DNA of 64,000 bases from Talinum fruticosum (GCA_021018815.1 JAITYX010000008.1:10662001-10726000); one strand, 5' to 3'. Shown: positions 12,495 to 44,267, counted from the stretch's first letter. Notes: generated from the sequence alone by a model not told the origin. Made by a program: numbers and translations.

Positions 12495-14005
12495 CTATGA
12501 AGGTCGAGGATAAAGATACTGTAAGCCATATCTTGTAGGAGATGCCGGCATAGCAGCATTTTCTGGCAAAGGAGACATGCTAGGAAAACTAGGTTGTAAA
12601 CTCGTAGGATTTACAGTAGGGGAGATATTATCATTACCAGAGCAGAAGTTATGAGCCAAGCGACGGCTAGTGTCATGGACACCGGACTGCTGGATACACC
12701 CATTGCTGGGGGAAACTGCTGAGGTTGCCATGCCGAGGAGCCATTATGTATGAACTGAGCTTGGGCTTTGTTTATGCATTGTGGCGGTAAACCTTGGGAA
12801 ACTGTGGCAAAAGAAACAGTAGGTTGAATTCCATTTCGAACATCTCCCACTCGAGGTCTCTTTTCTGCATTCTGGTGAGGCAGCTGTTGACGGCGGGAGG
12901 TAGTGGAGCAAATAGCGCGTTTTAAAGCAGATAAGAGTATATTTATTCTTCTTTGGTAACTTCCTTCTACCATCTTTAAGGAGTTTATGTTCTCCTTCAC
13001 CTTCTCCAATCGCTTAATGCGTTGTTGGAGACCATTAGGTGAGAATATGGGCTCCAATTTGAAATCCATAATGCATTCGATCACACCTTTCAGAGCAAGT
13101 ATTTGTCTGTTTACACACTTATACTGTGCCGTAACAGAATTTTTGAAGTTCTTGCATCTCTTCATTGTAGTCCTCTGGACATACTCCAAATGTTCTTCGA
13201 GAAGAGGTACCGGTGGAAATTTATTGACTTGATTGAACGCACAGATAATACGAACAGCTACAAGCCGCTCATTCTCTTCTTCAATAAGATACTCGATATG
13301 TTTTGCTCAATGTTACAGGAGGGGGACAAAAACCCAATCAGAAAGATTTTGTTGGATGTGTATTTGTATCAGCATCAACCACCTTCAACCATTGAAAAAG
13401 CTATATCTGGACTTAGGGCTCGATAAATCAACAGAAGATAAAAGTAGTTCTATCTTCCTTACATTCCACTACAACTGATTAACTGAACCTCTCGATTGCA
13501 CAAAAAGAAAGACCTAGTTGTACTGATATAAAATTTTATTTAGAAAGTCTCAAAAGAATAGGAATTTTAATCAGGTGCATAACATACCTGGAATCTTAAC
13601 TTCCAAGCCCAGAGCATGGCATAAACTAAGATTTTCTTCAAGTTCATAAATGTCATCCCCGGTATAAAATGTACCAAAAAGGAAAAGCAGTCTGACCGCT
13701 CTAAAGGAGCTTGTCAACCTATATGCTACCAAGAACTTCAGAAAGGCAAAAACTTGTGAAGGCTAGCTACTCTCTGTTAACCTAGCATTCCAACGGTTGG
13801 CGAAATTAATGGCTTCTTCTTCCACAGAGGGAGCAACATGTGCTGAGAGTAACATCAATTGTTCTAGCACAAAATTGCAACATGACTTGATGGCATCATC
13901 CTGAGTCCCATCCTTTTCAAGAAAAATTTCTTGCATTACATCAAAAACAAGCTTTGCCGGATCTTGTGCACATCGAAGACAGCTCAAAATCTTTTCATGT
14001 AATGG
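12495..14005 (-). pseudogene. FRIGIDA-like protein, 5'-truncated pseudogene
   Basis: Read on the minus strand, the blocks follow the FRIGIDA-like family in order: DPAKLVFDVMQ, then SCCNFVLEQLMLLS and EEAINFANRWNARL, then FAFLKFLVAYRLTSSF, CHALGLEVKIP, RLVAVRIICAFNQVNKFPP, and a C-terminal Met/Pro/Ser-rich tail with a Lys-rich coiled region. An intron (13306-13587) joins KIP|A cleanly in phase 1. Three lesions are visible. The N-terminal part is absent, and similarity stops near 14005. An in-frame TAG lies at 13763-13765, between NARLTESS and PSQVFAFL. A frame change lies near 12650-12720, so the tail ending at 12495 is in another frame. Intact family members (FRL, FRIGIDA) act in flowering-time chromatin regulation; this copy is very likely nonfunctional. 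Confidence 0.82.
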
Positions 14006-14257
14006 CTTCGATCACAACCCTTGTACTAGTTTCCTTTTAATCTCCTTTACAATCTTTAATATCTCTAAAATTTCCAAATCTTTAATATAACAAAACCTTT
14101 CACTACTTTTCCAAATCTTGTACTAAAAATTTCTATTTCCTTATCAAAGCAAATTTCTTTTTTCTTTCTTTGATCAAATAATCAAAGCAATATTTAGCCT
14201 AGTGACATCAAGCCAGTTGCACAATCCTTTCCAAATAGCAATTCTCGTCATGGTGAA

Positions 14258-14375
14258 ATTGCACCACTGTACTCTTTCAAAATAAAGAAAAGTTTCGATC
14301 ACAACCCTTGAAACCAATTGCACCACTGTACTCTTTCAAAATAAAGAAAAGTTTCAATCACAACCCTTGTACTAG
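14258..14375. repeat. 59-bp tandem duplication near the truncated pseudogene
   Basis: The block starting ATTGCACCACTGTACTCTTT occurs at 14258 and again at 14317. The text CGATCACAACCCTTGTACTAG, present in part of these units, also occurs at about 14010, exactly where FRIGIDA-like similarity ends. Confidence 0.75.
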
Positions 14376-14497
14376 TTATTTCAACTGTAGGGCTTGTTCG
14401 TTTCAACTATTATAACCGCTCTTTAGCGGTTACAAGCTTTTACAATTCATAATTGAGTTTGAATATTTATTAGATGTTGGGGTAACATTTAGCAACA

Positions 14498-14530
<33 letters not shown>

Positions 14531-15106
14531 GAAAAAATTGTATCACACCTTGTGCTAGTCATATGCTTGGGTATGATGGCTTTATGCATGTAACCGCCAT
14601 AAAAAATAAAAAAAAATTTAAAGAATGTAATCAATATCAATCAGAAAAAACTCTTTAAGTTTCACATAAAAAGGTGAAAATCAAGCGTGGGACATAATTC
14701 AGAATTAGCTAGCTCTAAATTTCACATAAAAAGATGAAAAATCCAATAATAAGCTACAATCAATTTCTCCTCATCTATCTTAATTCCAAGTATATGACGT
14801 GCGACATATGATTCAACTAGAAATTGTAGAGCAATAAAGAAAGATGATGAAAAGATGAAAATTATGTGAAAAAGAAAGGCTCGACTAGCCATGGTTCACA
14901 AATGTATACTACATATGTCCCCAAGCCAAGACCCCCACAACTACAAGCCTCATCACGAGCGTAGAAACTTTCACCTCAGGTACAACAACAGATAACGGGG
15001 TAAAGGAACTTTAGACATTTCTGAGAACTATAAGAGGAAACTACAAATTCAGGAGGGTGGCTTTGGATTAAGTGACTAAGCAAGTAACAATCAGCTGTAA
15101 CTTTGT
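14376..15106. other. Intergenic stretch with an ATT microsatellite
   Basis: An (ATT)n run lies at about 14499-14531. The rest is AT-rich and I see no gene. The part nearest 15107 is probably the 3' UTR of the DSS1 gene. Confidence 0.5.
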
Positions 15107-16990
15107 TCATTTCTTCTCCGCAGCAGCAGCAGCATTGCTCTCCAGTTCCCTCCTCAGTTGTAGTGAGAAGTCGTCGCTGACATCGTCATCATCCCAATCG
15201 TCTTCCCATTGCTGAGTCACCTCCTTGCCCTCTTCTTTACTATCCCACTCTAATTAGATGACAAAAGAAGCAAACGTGAGATTGAAGCTATGCTTCTCAC
15301 ATGAAAATCATGAACAGAAGCTATAGAAAAGTGGATGGCTCAATATTGCTTTATCATGGTCCGCAGTGAAAGTGTTGAATAAAGCAGATTCAAGAAGACC
15401 TATCTTACCGCATCACATCTCAACTTACAATCAGGCAAGAATTAGCAAAATATTATATCTTAGGAAGTAGGAAGCATATATATGATGGGACAGTTAAAAG
15501 AACCCGTTTCCACAACACAGAAAATTCAACCACCAAAAATTTATCTTTCTGCCAGGTCAACCAGAGATACAACAACAGAGTTCTCTTTTTGTAGTAACAG
15601 ACCTCTGTAAAACCATATTTCTTCAATAAGGAAAGAAAGTAATTTGGATTCCTGGACGAAAGTTAATCAGCAGAACACAAGCAATCCCTGAATTCTCGAT
15701 TATACAGAACATATATGCACAGCAACACCAGACTGATGCATATCACAACACAAAAACCCAAACACAACTCTCCTTCTATACTTCCAAATATGACTTGTAT
15801 CACCAGTTCTAGTGGAACACTACATCATCTATAACAGATTACTAAAGAAAAAAAAGGTCACAGTAAATTTAGCACATCCACCCAGACAAATCTCTAGTTT
15901 GTGGAAAAGAAAATATAGCTTTCATGTAAAATTGAACTAGTTGCCCCATCTTTTGCCTTGCATAACCCTCACTCTCTTATAGGTACAGAAAATATTAAAC
16001 TTTCAAGGTGCTTAAATTCAGGCATTTTGTCTCTATGAAAATCTGTGCCTAGGTTCATTTCTTCCTATGAAAATCTGCATTACGACCGAAGTATAATGCT
16101 GCCTCTGCTCCATAGATTAAGAAGATTTTTTAACATTAAAAATATACCCATGGTGTCTCCAAACCTTCATTACTCAACTATTTTCCAATCCACCCACTAA
16201 CTAGATGCCTATAACTACCTTCCAACCATAAATCAAGGATATTTAGGCTATTGATCTCCACAGTTGATTAAAATTTCACCAAAAAACTTCAAGAAATAGG
16301 GATCAGCTTATACTCCTTAAGCTAGTAACCCTAGAATCAGACGGTTCAGAACCCCTTCTTATTTATAATCCATTACCCTATTTGTTTTACGCCCTACAAC
16401 TCAACATTGCAAACCACACCAACCAAGCTCAGATGCCAATGGGCTCCACGCACATTCTCGGCAAGTGAAAGCCAAAACACACACAGAATCGACGAGGTAG
16501 AGTTCCAACTAAGTTCTACACATTGTAGGGTATGTACCGCAGCATTCCCCTTGCGAAAAGTGCTAACACAAAGGCTAGAATCTACACATTCATCTTCATC
16601 CAGTATGAGCAGAAGAATACGCATGAATACATTTGACCCACAACCGCAATTTCAAAATACGACACCACAGCCAAAACTCTAAAATCCAACAACTCAGCTT
16701 GTTACGTAGTCCAAACGATACAATAAGTGAATCCTCAAAACAACCCCACACACGCAAAATATTTGAGGAGGCAAAAGCGCGACCAAAGCCCTAAGTAATG
16801 AACTTCAAAAACAACTTTTCTTCAATCGAATTGCAAAATTGCAAGTCAGAAAGTAACAATAAAGGAAAGTTAGCATCTTTGTTTTCTTGAACTTACCAAG
16901 ATCAATTTCAAACTCTTCAAATTCATCGTCGTCCTCGAAGAGATCCATCTTTGCCTCTTCAGAAGCTGGCTTAGTTTCATTCGTCGCCAT
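15107..16990 (-). CDS. DSS1: DSS1/SEM1, 26S proteasome lid subunit
   Basis: There are two coding exons on the minus strand, 16897-16990 and 15107-15249, joined in phase 1 (GAT CTT G|AG). They encode 78 residues. The N-terminal acidic block is MDLFEDDDEFEEFEIDL; the C-terminal exon gives QQWEDDWDDDDVSDDF, then a basic-acidic helix (LQLRRELES) and Ala-rich end. Both acidic Trp/Phe motifs are the hallmark of DSS1/Sem1, a small disordered protein that binds the proteasome lid, BRCA2-type proteins and TREX-2 (known for the family). Length matches plant DSS1 (about 74-80 residues). The start is the only ATG that precedes the acidic block. The 1.65-kb intron contains no other gene. No frame break is seen. 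Confidence 0.95.
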
Positions 16991-17770
16991 TGCCTACAAA
17001 ATTCCAATTACACCACCAAAAAATCAAGAAAAAGAAGTGAAAACAAAAATTTAAGATGAAAAAACAAGAGACGAAGAAGCTAATCAACTGCAGATGAATC
17101 AATTACCAGATCGAGAGAGAAGGTAGGGTGGAGAAGTGCAAATTTCTTGCGATGCGAAGGGAAAAAATTCTCTGTTTGTCTCTATGAAGAAGAAACTGCA
17201 GAAAAGGATTCTGGATTCTCTCTCTCCGGTGGTGTAATTTATGTTTGGGCTGCTACCAACTATACTTGTGGGCTACGATGGGCCCAATAACGTTGGCCCA
17301 ATTTGACCTTTTTTTTTAACTTTTTTGATGAAAAATACCCTGCAAATGGAAGATTTTGGATGTGATTGATCCAATCATCATTTTCTGCAATTGATTGATT
17401 CTACAAATTCTTATATTCATTTACGAGCATATATTTTCGCGTAATACGTCATTATTTTAGGCCACAAAGCTTTTATGGTTTTCGGTTCGTCTAACCATCT
17501 ATCGACATATATACACTGGAGCAAGTACTCTCAAGTATATGATTGACGTTCTATTTCCCTTCACGACAAAATAAGTTCATGTAAGGAGCGTTTTTTTTTT
17601 TAAATATTGTAGTAATCCAAATCTATAAACCCGATATTACCTTATGCAACTCTTATATATTCTTCTAATGTAAAAATTATTCCATAATTTTTGATCCATA
17701 GGCTTAGAATAGTAAACGATAAAATAAATTAGTTTTTCTTTTTTACCCCTAAAACCCCCTGTTTCCCATT

Positions 17771-17859
17771 TCCCCTTTCTTTCATTTGTTGATGCGAAAC
17801 TCCCCTTTCTTTCATTTGCTGATGCGTAATCCTTCCTTTCATTTGTTGATGCGTAATCC
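17771..17859. repeat. Three-copy 28-30-bp minisatellite
   Basis: Units at 17771, 17801 and 17831 share CTTTCATTTG(T/C)TGATGCG. It lies upstream of DSS1, in the gap before the 3' end of GCN2. Confidence 0.8.
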
Positions 17860-18308
17860 GAGACAAGTCCTGAGTCCACGGTATAATTCCTCCCTCTAAT
17901 GAATGAGTCTGCTCGAGCGAGTGACCCCAAACAGAAAGAAAGAGGGGGCAGGAGAGAGAGGTTTTCGCCATTTATGAATTCACTTTTTTATTTAAATTTT
18001 AGTTTACTGATTGAACCTGGTGGATTTTCCTGGTTCTAATACAAAACACTTGCATATGCACCAAATTTCCAGGGAAAAGAAAAAGATCCTTTGAAGGACT
18101 GCCCGTAGGCCAAATTTCTGATATTCAGAGAATAAAGGAATTTATGTACAATTGTAATTAGAAAAGGATATTCACAATAATGCCTAAAAATATATTAACA
18201 AAATCATTCTCATGTATGGAACACTGAGTCAAAATTTGTCATAAGCCGAAATCTGCATATCCTTCTGTTTCTTCAAAAGCAGGGTGGGTATATAAATTGC
18301 CAATATTA

Positions 18309-37233
<18,925 letters not shown>

Positions 37234-37299
37234 TCTTGTAATGCACTGTAATGTGAGTCAATTCGAACCCAGATCATTAACCCAAAAACCTTTCTGGGT

Positions 37300-39365
37300 T
37301 TGCACTGAAACTGCGAAACCTTGCAAAAAAGGGTTTTCCAAATGATCTTTTGACCTTTTGATATGCAAACGACAAGAAATCAGTTTTCTTTTCCTTCGTA
37401 TTTTTGTAAGGGGTGATGTAAAGTGTATATGGGATGATATAGGAATTGAGACAGAGTCTGATGCCGCCGACGGGTAACGACGTGTTTGACGAAATTTGAG
37501 GAGCTAGAATTCTAAGTGGCTGGATTTTGTTTGAGCAGAAAACTGTGAAACAGTATGGGCGGCTATGCATTGAAATACGGCTAAACAATGGGCAATTGCA
37601 ATCTCTATGATTTTTTTCCTGGGTTTTCCGGGTTAATTTTCCCACTATTTCCTGTTATGGGCAAATGCACTGTTATGGTCTTTTTTAATTATTTTTTAAT
37701 GAAACTTTTTTTGGTGCACCCGGAAAACAATTGTTAATGAAAGTCTATAAAATGTCTGTGTTGATTGTTGATTAGTAGGATTTATTGGAATAAAATATTA
37801 TTTTAATAATTAGTAACTATTATGTTTTAGTATCGGTATTTTGAAACTTTAGAAGTCGCAATATTATAAATTGAAAGGTAATTAATACCCTTGTGGCCAT
37901 GCAATGCCTAGCTTTTAAAAGTGTATTTTATAATCTCGGATTAACAGTTGAAATCAAACACATATTATAGTGATAATTGTACGTATTCCTTATCAACTGC
38001 GTTAACTCCTATTAAATTTTTTATTATAATAAATGGATTCATTTCAATTTTGAACATGAGTCTTCCTTTGATCTTGTGATAATAGACAACTTATTAGATT
38101 ATGTTGCCATTTTCTTCACTTTCCTCCCTCTTATTTTGGCATTTTAATAATCATGTATCCATCTTAAAATTTATATAGTTGTTCGACGAGATTATCAAAA
38201 CATACCATCCAACTCACATAAAATTTCATATTCGACTCTTTTATACTTTTTAATTCACGAACCTTGGTATGTTTTGTCAAACCTATAAATGGGAGGAATA
38301 GCAAAGATGCCCAAAAGTTATTTGATCATATTTAATAATAGTTTAAAAGGTATTTATAATTACAAATACATTTATTTTCTTTTTTGTGTATGTCTATGTA
38401 TATTAAATTTTTTTATTATAATTGTGAGTTTTAAAACAACATGTTTAAACAATTATAGGTTGTTTATGTAAGGAGTTCATGATATTAAAGTTGAACTTAC
38501 ACACAATATAGTTTTATGAAACTACGGATCATAATTTTTATCATTTATTTTATCTTAAATATACATAAAATTTGTGTTTTTTATTAATGTAGAAAACATC
38601 CACAATTCATAAAAGTGAAACATTTTAGCATCCAACACTCATATAGTTAAATGGGACAAAGACATAATGGGTTTGAAAGGGCAAAGTTGTGTTGCTTAGC
38701 ATATATAGACCAGTTTAGATACAAATATACAATATTCACGTTCCCCCACTAATGACAACAAAGGAAACCTTTGCTTAGTCAAAATTAGAATAGTAGCACA
38801 CAAGGAGTTTTTGGTACACAGACAATGGAGTAAAAATCCATACAAGTGAAACATATAAAGTTATAAAAACATAGATATGAACAATCCTAAACTATATTTA
38901 TTATTTGATTAATTAAGTAAAATGACGTATTAGTATTGAATTTTTAATCTTAATCATTTAAAAATCTTACAAGGGATAAAACTTTATCATAATTTTTTCC
39001 CTATATTCACAATACTTGAACTTAAAATATTGTATAAGATAAATAAGAGCAAAATCTCTGTTTTTTTAATTGTCAAGGATGGTAAATATATTACTCAAAT
39101 TTGATAATGTACAGTAGCATTCTAATATCAAATTTTCAATAAAATCTAAATTGTCTTCATACTAACCCGAATAGTCGAGTCATGAGTCGAAGATAGTTAA
39201 AAGAATATGTTACCTTATTTCCTCCCTTTTAACAAAGAAAAAAAGTATAAAAATTTAAAAATAGACAAAGGTTAGTAATGTTTTTAGAGACTAAAGAAAC
39301 TCAATTTTTCAACTTAAATAAATGATATAAAATCATCTTCGATCTCAACACGCTTTATACCTGTG
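37300..39365. other. AT-rich intergenic region between GCN2 and mTERF copy 1
   Basis: It includes the GCN2 promoter and 5' UTR (nearest 37233). I see no convincing gene; short ORFs here have no recognisable motif. Confidence 0.55.
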
Positions 39366-39565
39366 AGGTCCATATGAAAACCTACCTAAAAATGAGTAAC
39401 TAACTTTATTTTGAGTAACTTTAATCTCAAACGTCCAAATTAAATCCAACAGATCCCGATCTAGGAATCAAAAAACTAATCACAACGCTTTAATTCAGGC
39501 AAAAACAAAAACATTTCTCCATTTCTTCTCCCTCTAATCCCGCTCTCCTTCTCTGCCATCTTTGT

Positions 39566-39930
39566 ACCCTCTCTCCCTTACGAATTCACCGGCCACCACC
39601 TTGCCGACCTCGCCGGTCGCCTCGCCAACCACCACAGCACCGGAATCCCATCGCCGGCCACCACCTGCCTCTCGCTCGCTCGCTCGCTGCCTCCCGAACG
39701 CTCTCGCTCGCTGCCTCCTCTCGGTCGCTGCAATTCTCCAGCCTCTATCTCTCACCGGCCACCTCGCCGGCCACCTCCCACAGCGCCGGAACCCCATCTT
39801 CGAGCACCACCTGCAATTCGCTCGCTGCCCCTCTCTCTCCTTTCTCTCCACTACATCGCTCGCTCTCGCTGCAAGTCACCACCACCGCGCCGACCACCAG
39901 CAGACACCCAGATTCAATCTCGGTCGCCTG
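39566..39930 (+). promoter_or_regulatory. GC-rich 5' leader of mTERF copy 1
   Basis: This CG-rich stretch, in an otherwise AT-rich window, contains CTCGCTCGCTCGCTCG runs and CCGGCCACC repeats. It lies immediately upstream of the likely mTERF start and is probably 5' UTR or promoter. The long open frame through it is probably a by-product of base composition. It has one copy of the 65-bp unit repeated in the right arm. Confidence 0.5.
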
Positions 39931-39969
39931 CAAGTCGCTGCCTCGGTTTGTTATCTTGTCTATATTACC

Positions 39970-41696
39970 ATGCGGCTCTCTTCTCCTCCCAATCCCACGT
40001 CACTCTCTCTCCTTCTCCACACCTTATGCCGCCATTTCAGCTCTAAGGCCAAGCTCCCAACCCTCACCAAAATCCCTTATAAGTACCGAACAAAGGCCAT
40101 CAAACAAGCCCAGGAAGTTATCACAGAGTACCTCCACTCCACCCGGGCACTGCCATACACCTATGCCGAGCACATCAGCAAGAACTCAATCTACTCTATC
40201 TCTGACCTCATTTGTCAGGTGCATTTTTCAGCCTCTGATTTCCGCAAGAGGTTGTTCAAGTTCCTTAGGTACAATCCCATCAATGAATTTGGGTTCTTTT
40301 ATGAAAGTATTGGGATTGATTATCTTAATATTCCTAGGTTTTTGAAGGCAAATGTTCACTTCTTCTCTGATGATTCTACTGTTCTAGATGCTGCTTGTAT
40401 CCTTGCAGGATTTGGGTTCCCTTGGGATAAGTTGGGGGGTTTGTATGCGGAGAAAGTTTCAATCTTTGAGAAAAACATGAGTTTTTGTCTTCTAGGCTTA
40501 ATGGGTTGCTAGCAATTGGGTTTAATAATCAACAAGTGGTGGGTATTTGTTTGGCTTTTCCTGTTTTGTTGGAAGTAGAGTTAGGGTCAAGTGGTGAAAT
40601 TGATGCATTAGTGGATGATCTGAAAAGGGTTTTTGTTGATTTTGACTTGGGGAGTTCTGTAGAGGGAAATGTGGAAGTTTGGTATGATACTTGTAGGAAA
40701 ATCAAGGTTTTTTATGATCTAGGTGTTGATAAGGGAAGGGTTGGGGAGGTCATGGATAGGAGCGAAAGTGTTTTCATTGACTACCCAGAGAAGGCTTTTG
40801 CTGAAAAGGTGGATTTCTTTGTTAGGCTAGGTGTGCAGAAGAGGGATGTTGGTTTCTTGCTTCTTCGCTATCCCGGCATTTTGAGCATCAAGTTTGATGA
40901 TCGTTTGGTCTCTGTGCTAGGGTTTTTGAAGCATTTTGGTGTGCAAGCGAACAAATTAGACCTTGTTATGCATAGGTATCCGTATGTATTTGGTCGAAAC
41001 AAGATGGCCAATTTGCCCCATGTTCTAAGAGCCATGGATCTTCATGAATGGTTCTTCAACAGGATCAAGTGTGGGGATTATCACTTGTTGGAAAATTATG
41101 ATTTGAGTAGCCCTGAGGAGGGAGCAGATGAGAATTATTTACAGAACTTGGAGAAAGTTCAATGCTCGATAAGATCTAATTACGCAATGAGTAAGTTGGA
41201 CTTTTTCCATATGATTGGGTTCGGAGAGAACATGTTTACCATGAAGCTTTTAACCGAGGTACATGGTTGTGCTAGTGACTTGCAAGAGCGGTTTAATTTC
41301 TTATTAGATGAAGGCTTTGAGTTCTCCAAGGTCTGTAAGATGATAATCACTTCACCCAAAATCCTAAATCAGGAGACTTCCAGTATTGAACAGAAAATCA
41401 ACTACTTTCGAGAGGAAATTGGTTTTCCTCTGGCGTACCTTGAGGGTTTCCCAGCTTATTTGATATACAACCTAGAAAAGCGAATTAAGCCCAGGTACAG
41501 GTTCCATGTATGGCTTACTGAGCAGGGCTGGTGTAAGAAAAATATTCCCTTTCAAGCATTGTTGCCATTAGCCAAAAAGGTTTCCTGGCCCAACTTTCTT
41601 GTATACATCCAGCAGCACCACAACTTTGGTTGGAGCAATCATCAAAGAGGAATTAGACTCATGAAATTCAAGAGACTAGTGAGGAGGATACAGTGA
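39970..41696 (+). CDS. mTERF family protein, copy 1 (one frame break)
   Basis: Organellar transcription termination factor-like protein (helical mTERF repeats, nucleic-acid binding in mitochondria or plastids). The start MRLSSPPNPTSLSLLLHTL with CRHFSS looks like an organelle targeting peptide. mTERF-type repeats follow: FLRYNPINEFGFFYES, then VVGICLAFPVLL, VGFLLLRYPGILS, VMHRYPYVFG, FSKVCKMIITSPKIL and YLEGFPAYLIYNLEKRIKPR. Frame 1 runs to 40473 and continues as another frame from about 40476 (HEFLSSRLNGLLAIGF). The break is at A5 (40471-40475); one more base gives 576 codons. The same A5 is in copy 2. This is either a genuine frameshift older than the duplication or a shared homopolymer miscall. 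Single-exon structure is normal for the family. Confidence 0.85.
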
Positions 41697-42459
41697 TCAG
41701 TTCAAGTTCTTGAGAGTTGCTTCATTTCACAAACTTGAATAAATTGTGTGTGGATGTTAATAAAACGCCGATTCTTTTACATGGTTGTGGATTTGATCCC
41801 GTGTTTGTTGGACCTCTGGATCTGATCCTATGTTTATAAGGAGAACTATACAGGGTTTTGTCATATAGGTCTTTGCGATGAGCTAGTCTTGTACATTTTA
41901 GGGATTTAGAACTTGAGGGTAATATCTGCCTAGTTGAGCATCTTCTCACTGAGCATCTCTCTATCCCTCCAGGCGCACGTGTTCAGCATTCATTTTGTAA
42001 GGTATTTATTCATCTTTCTGTTCTTCAAAATCAAATTGTCTAGTGAGTTGAATTTTCTAAGTCCTAAAGTTTGGTAATAATGCAAACTTATGCTTTATTC
42101 CTAGCTATTATTATCTAATGTTTTAGTAAAAAGAGAATACTGTATGTTCTAATTATTTTGGCTGGAAACTGCCTTTCTTTTATTTATTTATTTATAATCG
42201 TTTGGTCTACTAAACCTGCATACTTCTGAACCGCCCCAGACTGTTGTTCAGTTGGCTTCTCATTTAAAGGTTCTTTTTTTTTTTGCCGGGAGGGGGTGTT
42301 GGGTGTGGGGAACCGGTGAATGTACATCCTGATTTTCATAATGCAAAACTGATAAGATGACTGTTCTGATTGTGACAATCTATTATCTTCATATTTTTCC
42401 CAGACCTAAAAATTGATCTGTGAACTTTAGCATGTCAATTTAATGATTTCACCATGCAG

Positions 42460-44267
42460 CTTTTTTTTGACAATCCAAAACTTTGGTGGCCAAATGGTAT
42501 GGGCAAGCAAGCATTACATAATGTCAGTATAACAGTTGATGTTAAAGGGTTTGGCGAGTCTGATACGTGGAATCATCTATTCGGATTTCGGAAAATTGAG
42601 AGCCTTATTGACAGTGCAACTGGTGGGAGGTATAAATACGAATATTCAACTAAACCATATCTTAACCATCATTGTATGTATCTAACTCTGCAACATTATA
42701 ACAGGTTATTTAAAGTTAATGGACAGCCCGTTTTTATCCGTGGCGGTAATTGGATTTATCTGATGGTTTATTGAGGATTTCTGAGAAGCGATACCAAACA
42801 GACATCAAATTCCATGCGGACATGAACTTCAACATGCTGCGCTGTTGGGGTGGGGGTTGGCTGAGAGACCAGAATTTTATCATTATTGTGATTTATATGG
42901 TCTATTGGTGAGTTTCACACGCTCTTGATTTCTGACAGTTTCTGTCCGTATGTCAAGACTGTAACCTTGAATTAGGAGGTAGATACTAGTGTGTGCCTTT
43001 GACCTTAATCTTTCTGTTCATCTGTTTCCCTCCTATGGGTCATCTTTCCCCTTATTGACTTCTTCATAATTGTTGTTGTATCCCAGAATAACAAATAGCT
43101 GATTCTGCCATATACAAGGTGATCTGGTTTCCCAGCTAGTTAAGTTTGTGATACTGGTTTACTTTATGAGCCTCTGATATGCTATCTAGTTATCTACAAT
43201 ATATGGATACAACAAGTTTAGATTTTACATGTTTGCTGTTGGATTTTAATTAATGATACTTCAAATATCTACATATCCTGAGGTAATATGTTTAAGTGGA
43301 ACCAATTGCTAGTTATTGTAGATACTGGACTGTTTTTAAAATTTTTTATGGAAGTAGATACTGAATTGTTGACTATACAAAGTATGGAGCGAATTGATTA
43401 TCCAAAGCTTCCTGTGCAGTGGTCACTGTTCTGATATTCATCTCCATCACAAGCACAAATAATTTCATCTTTCTGTTCTCCATTTATCCTGACTGTGCAA
43501 GGGCTAAAGTTGTGCCGTAGTGATGACATCCATAGTGTTTTTTCTATATGCTACTGATACTTTTGACATATGACATCAGATGTTCTGTATTAGGAAACTC
43601 TTACATATTCATTGTGGGATTGCTTCAAAAATCTTCCTTTTCTATTATTGATGGTTTTGTTTGCTAGAGAAGTAGGTTAAAACTGAGGCCATTAGCTGTT
43701 TAGTAGGTTATTTTGATTCTAATTATCTTGTGTCAAACTGTTGTCAGTCCTTAAGTGTATTTTTTAATGATGGAAAAAGTGGTATTTAACTTGTGTATTA
43801 TTATTTGGGTTCTTGAGCATGCCTCCAACTGGTTGTGTAGGTCTTATTAATTACTTTGAACTTCATAGTATTGAATCATACTGAGCATTGGATGATTTCC
43901 CTTTGTGTACATCTAGTGGCATGATTGCATTGACTTAGTTCTCTAATATTTCTCTGCAGGTTCGGCAGGAGTTCTGGATTACTGGAGATGTGGACGGACG
44001 TGGAGATCCCATATCGAATCCAAATGGTCCCTTGGATAATGATCTTTTCATGCTCTGTGCCAGGGACACCGTCAAGCTTCTTAGAAATCATGCTAGTCTT
44101 GCTCTTTGGGTTGGGGGAAATGAACAAATTCCACCGGATGACATTAATGAAGCTCTTAAACATGAGCTAAGACTGCATCCATATTTTGAGCACTGCAATA
44201 GAAATGGCACTTGCTCAGAAGATGAATATGTCCTCTCCAATGCTGATCCTAGTCAATATCTGGATGG
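42460..44267 (+). pseudogene. Endo-beta-mannosidase (GH2) fragment, left arm
   Basis: Middle part of mannosylglycoprotein endo-beta-mannosidase, a glycoside hydrolase family 2 enzyme that trims mannose from plant N-glycans. Exons: 42460-42629, 42705-42907, 43960-44267. Motifs are [44 protein letters not shown] and [19 protein letters not shown], including the acid/base Glu of GGNE. The first roughly 265 residues (N-terminal domains) and everything after QYLDG, including the nucleophile region, are missing. The exon at 42705 has two one-base deficits: T3 at 42755-42757 (after GGNWI) and G5 at 42852-42856 (in CWGGGLAE). At 43960 the sequence reads VRQEFW where the right arm has VWQEFW. It sits 760 bp behind mTERF on the same strand. 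Confidence 0.85.

Larger units (their letters stand above)
39366..44267 (+). repeat. Left arm of a large inverted duplication
   Basis: This matches the reverse complement of 53167-58140. The core (about 39960-44267), including introns, differs by eye at roughly one base per 50-100. The outer part (39366-39950) is more diverged and differs in tandem-repeat copy number. The inner boundary is sharp: the arms share TGGATGG at 44261-44267 and then differ, in the middle of a mannosidase exon. Confidence 0.92.

Noticed and set aside
14499..14531. CRISPR-like or regulatory repeat
   Set aside because: A plain ATT microsatellite; no spacers, and this is a plant nuclear region.
16394..16682. ORFs in the DSS1 intron
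   Set aside because: Between two well-supported exons; no family resemblance on either strand.
37277..37645. 122-codon ORF upstream of GCN2 on the same strand
   Set aside because: No recognisable motif; probably 5' UTR/promoter sequence. Kept only as possible uORF context.
39534..39933. Opposite-strand Arg/Gly-rich ORFs over the GC-rich leaders (also 57654-57977)
   Set aside because: They mirror the CG-rich repeat and have no domain.
39562..39969. N-terminal extension of mTERF through the GC-rich leader
   Set aside because: The frame is open but the translation is a Pro/Arg/Ser-rich composition artefact with tandem repeats that differ between arms; the targeting peptide begins at 39970.
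40481..40495. Mini-intron explaining the mTERF frame change (GTTTTTGTCTTCTAG)
   Set aside because: It has GT...AG ends but is only 15 nt, far below a spliceable plant intron, and removing it does not change the frame.
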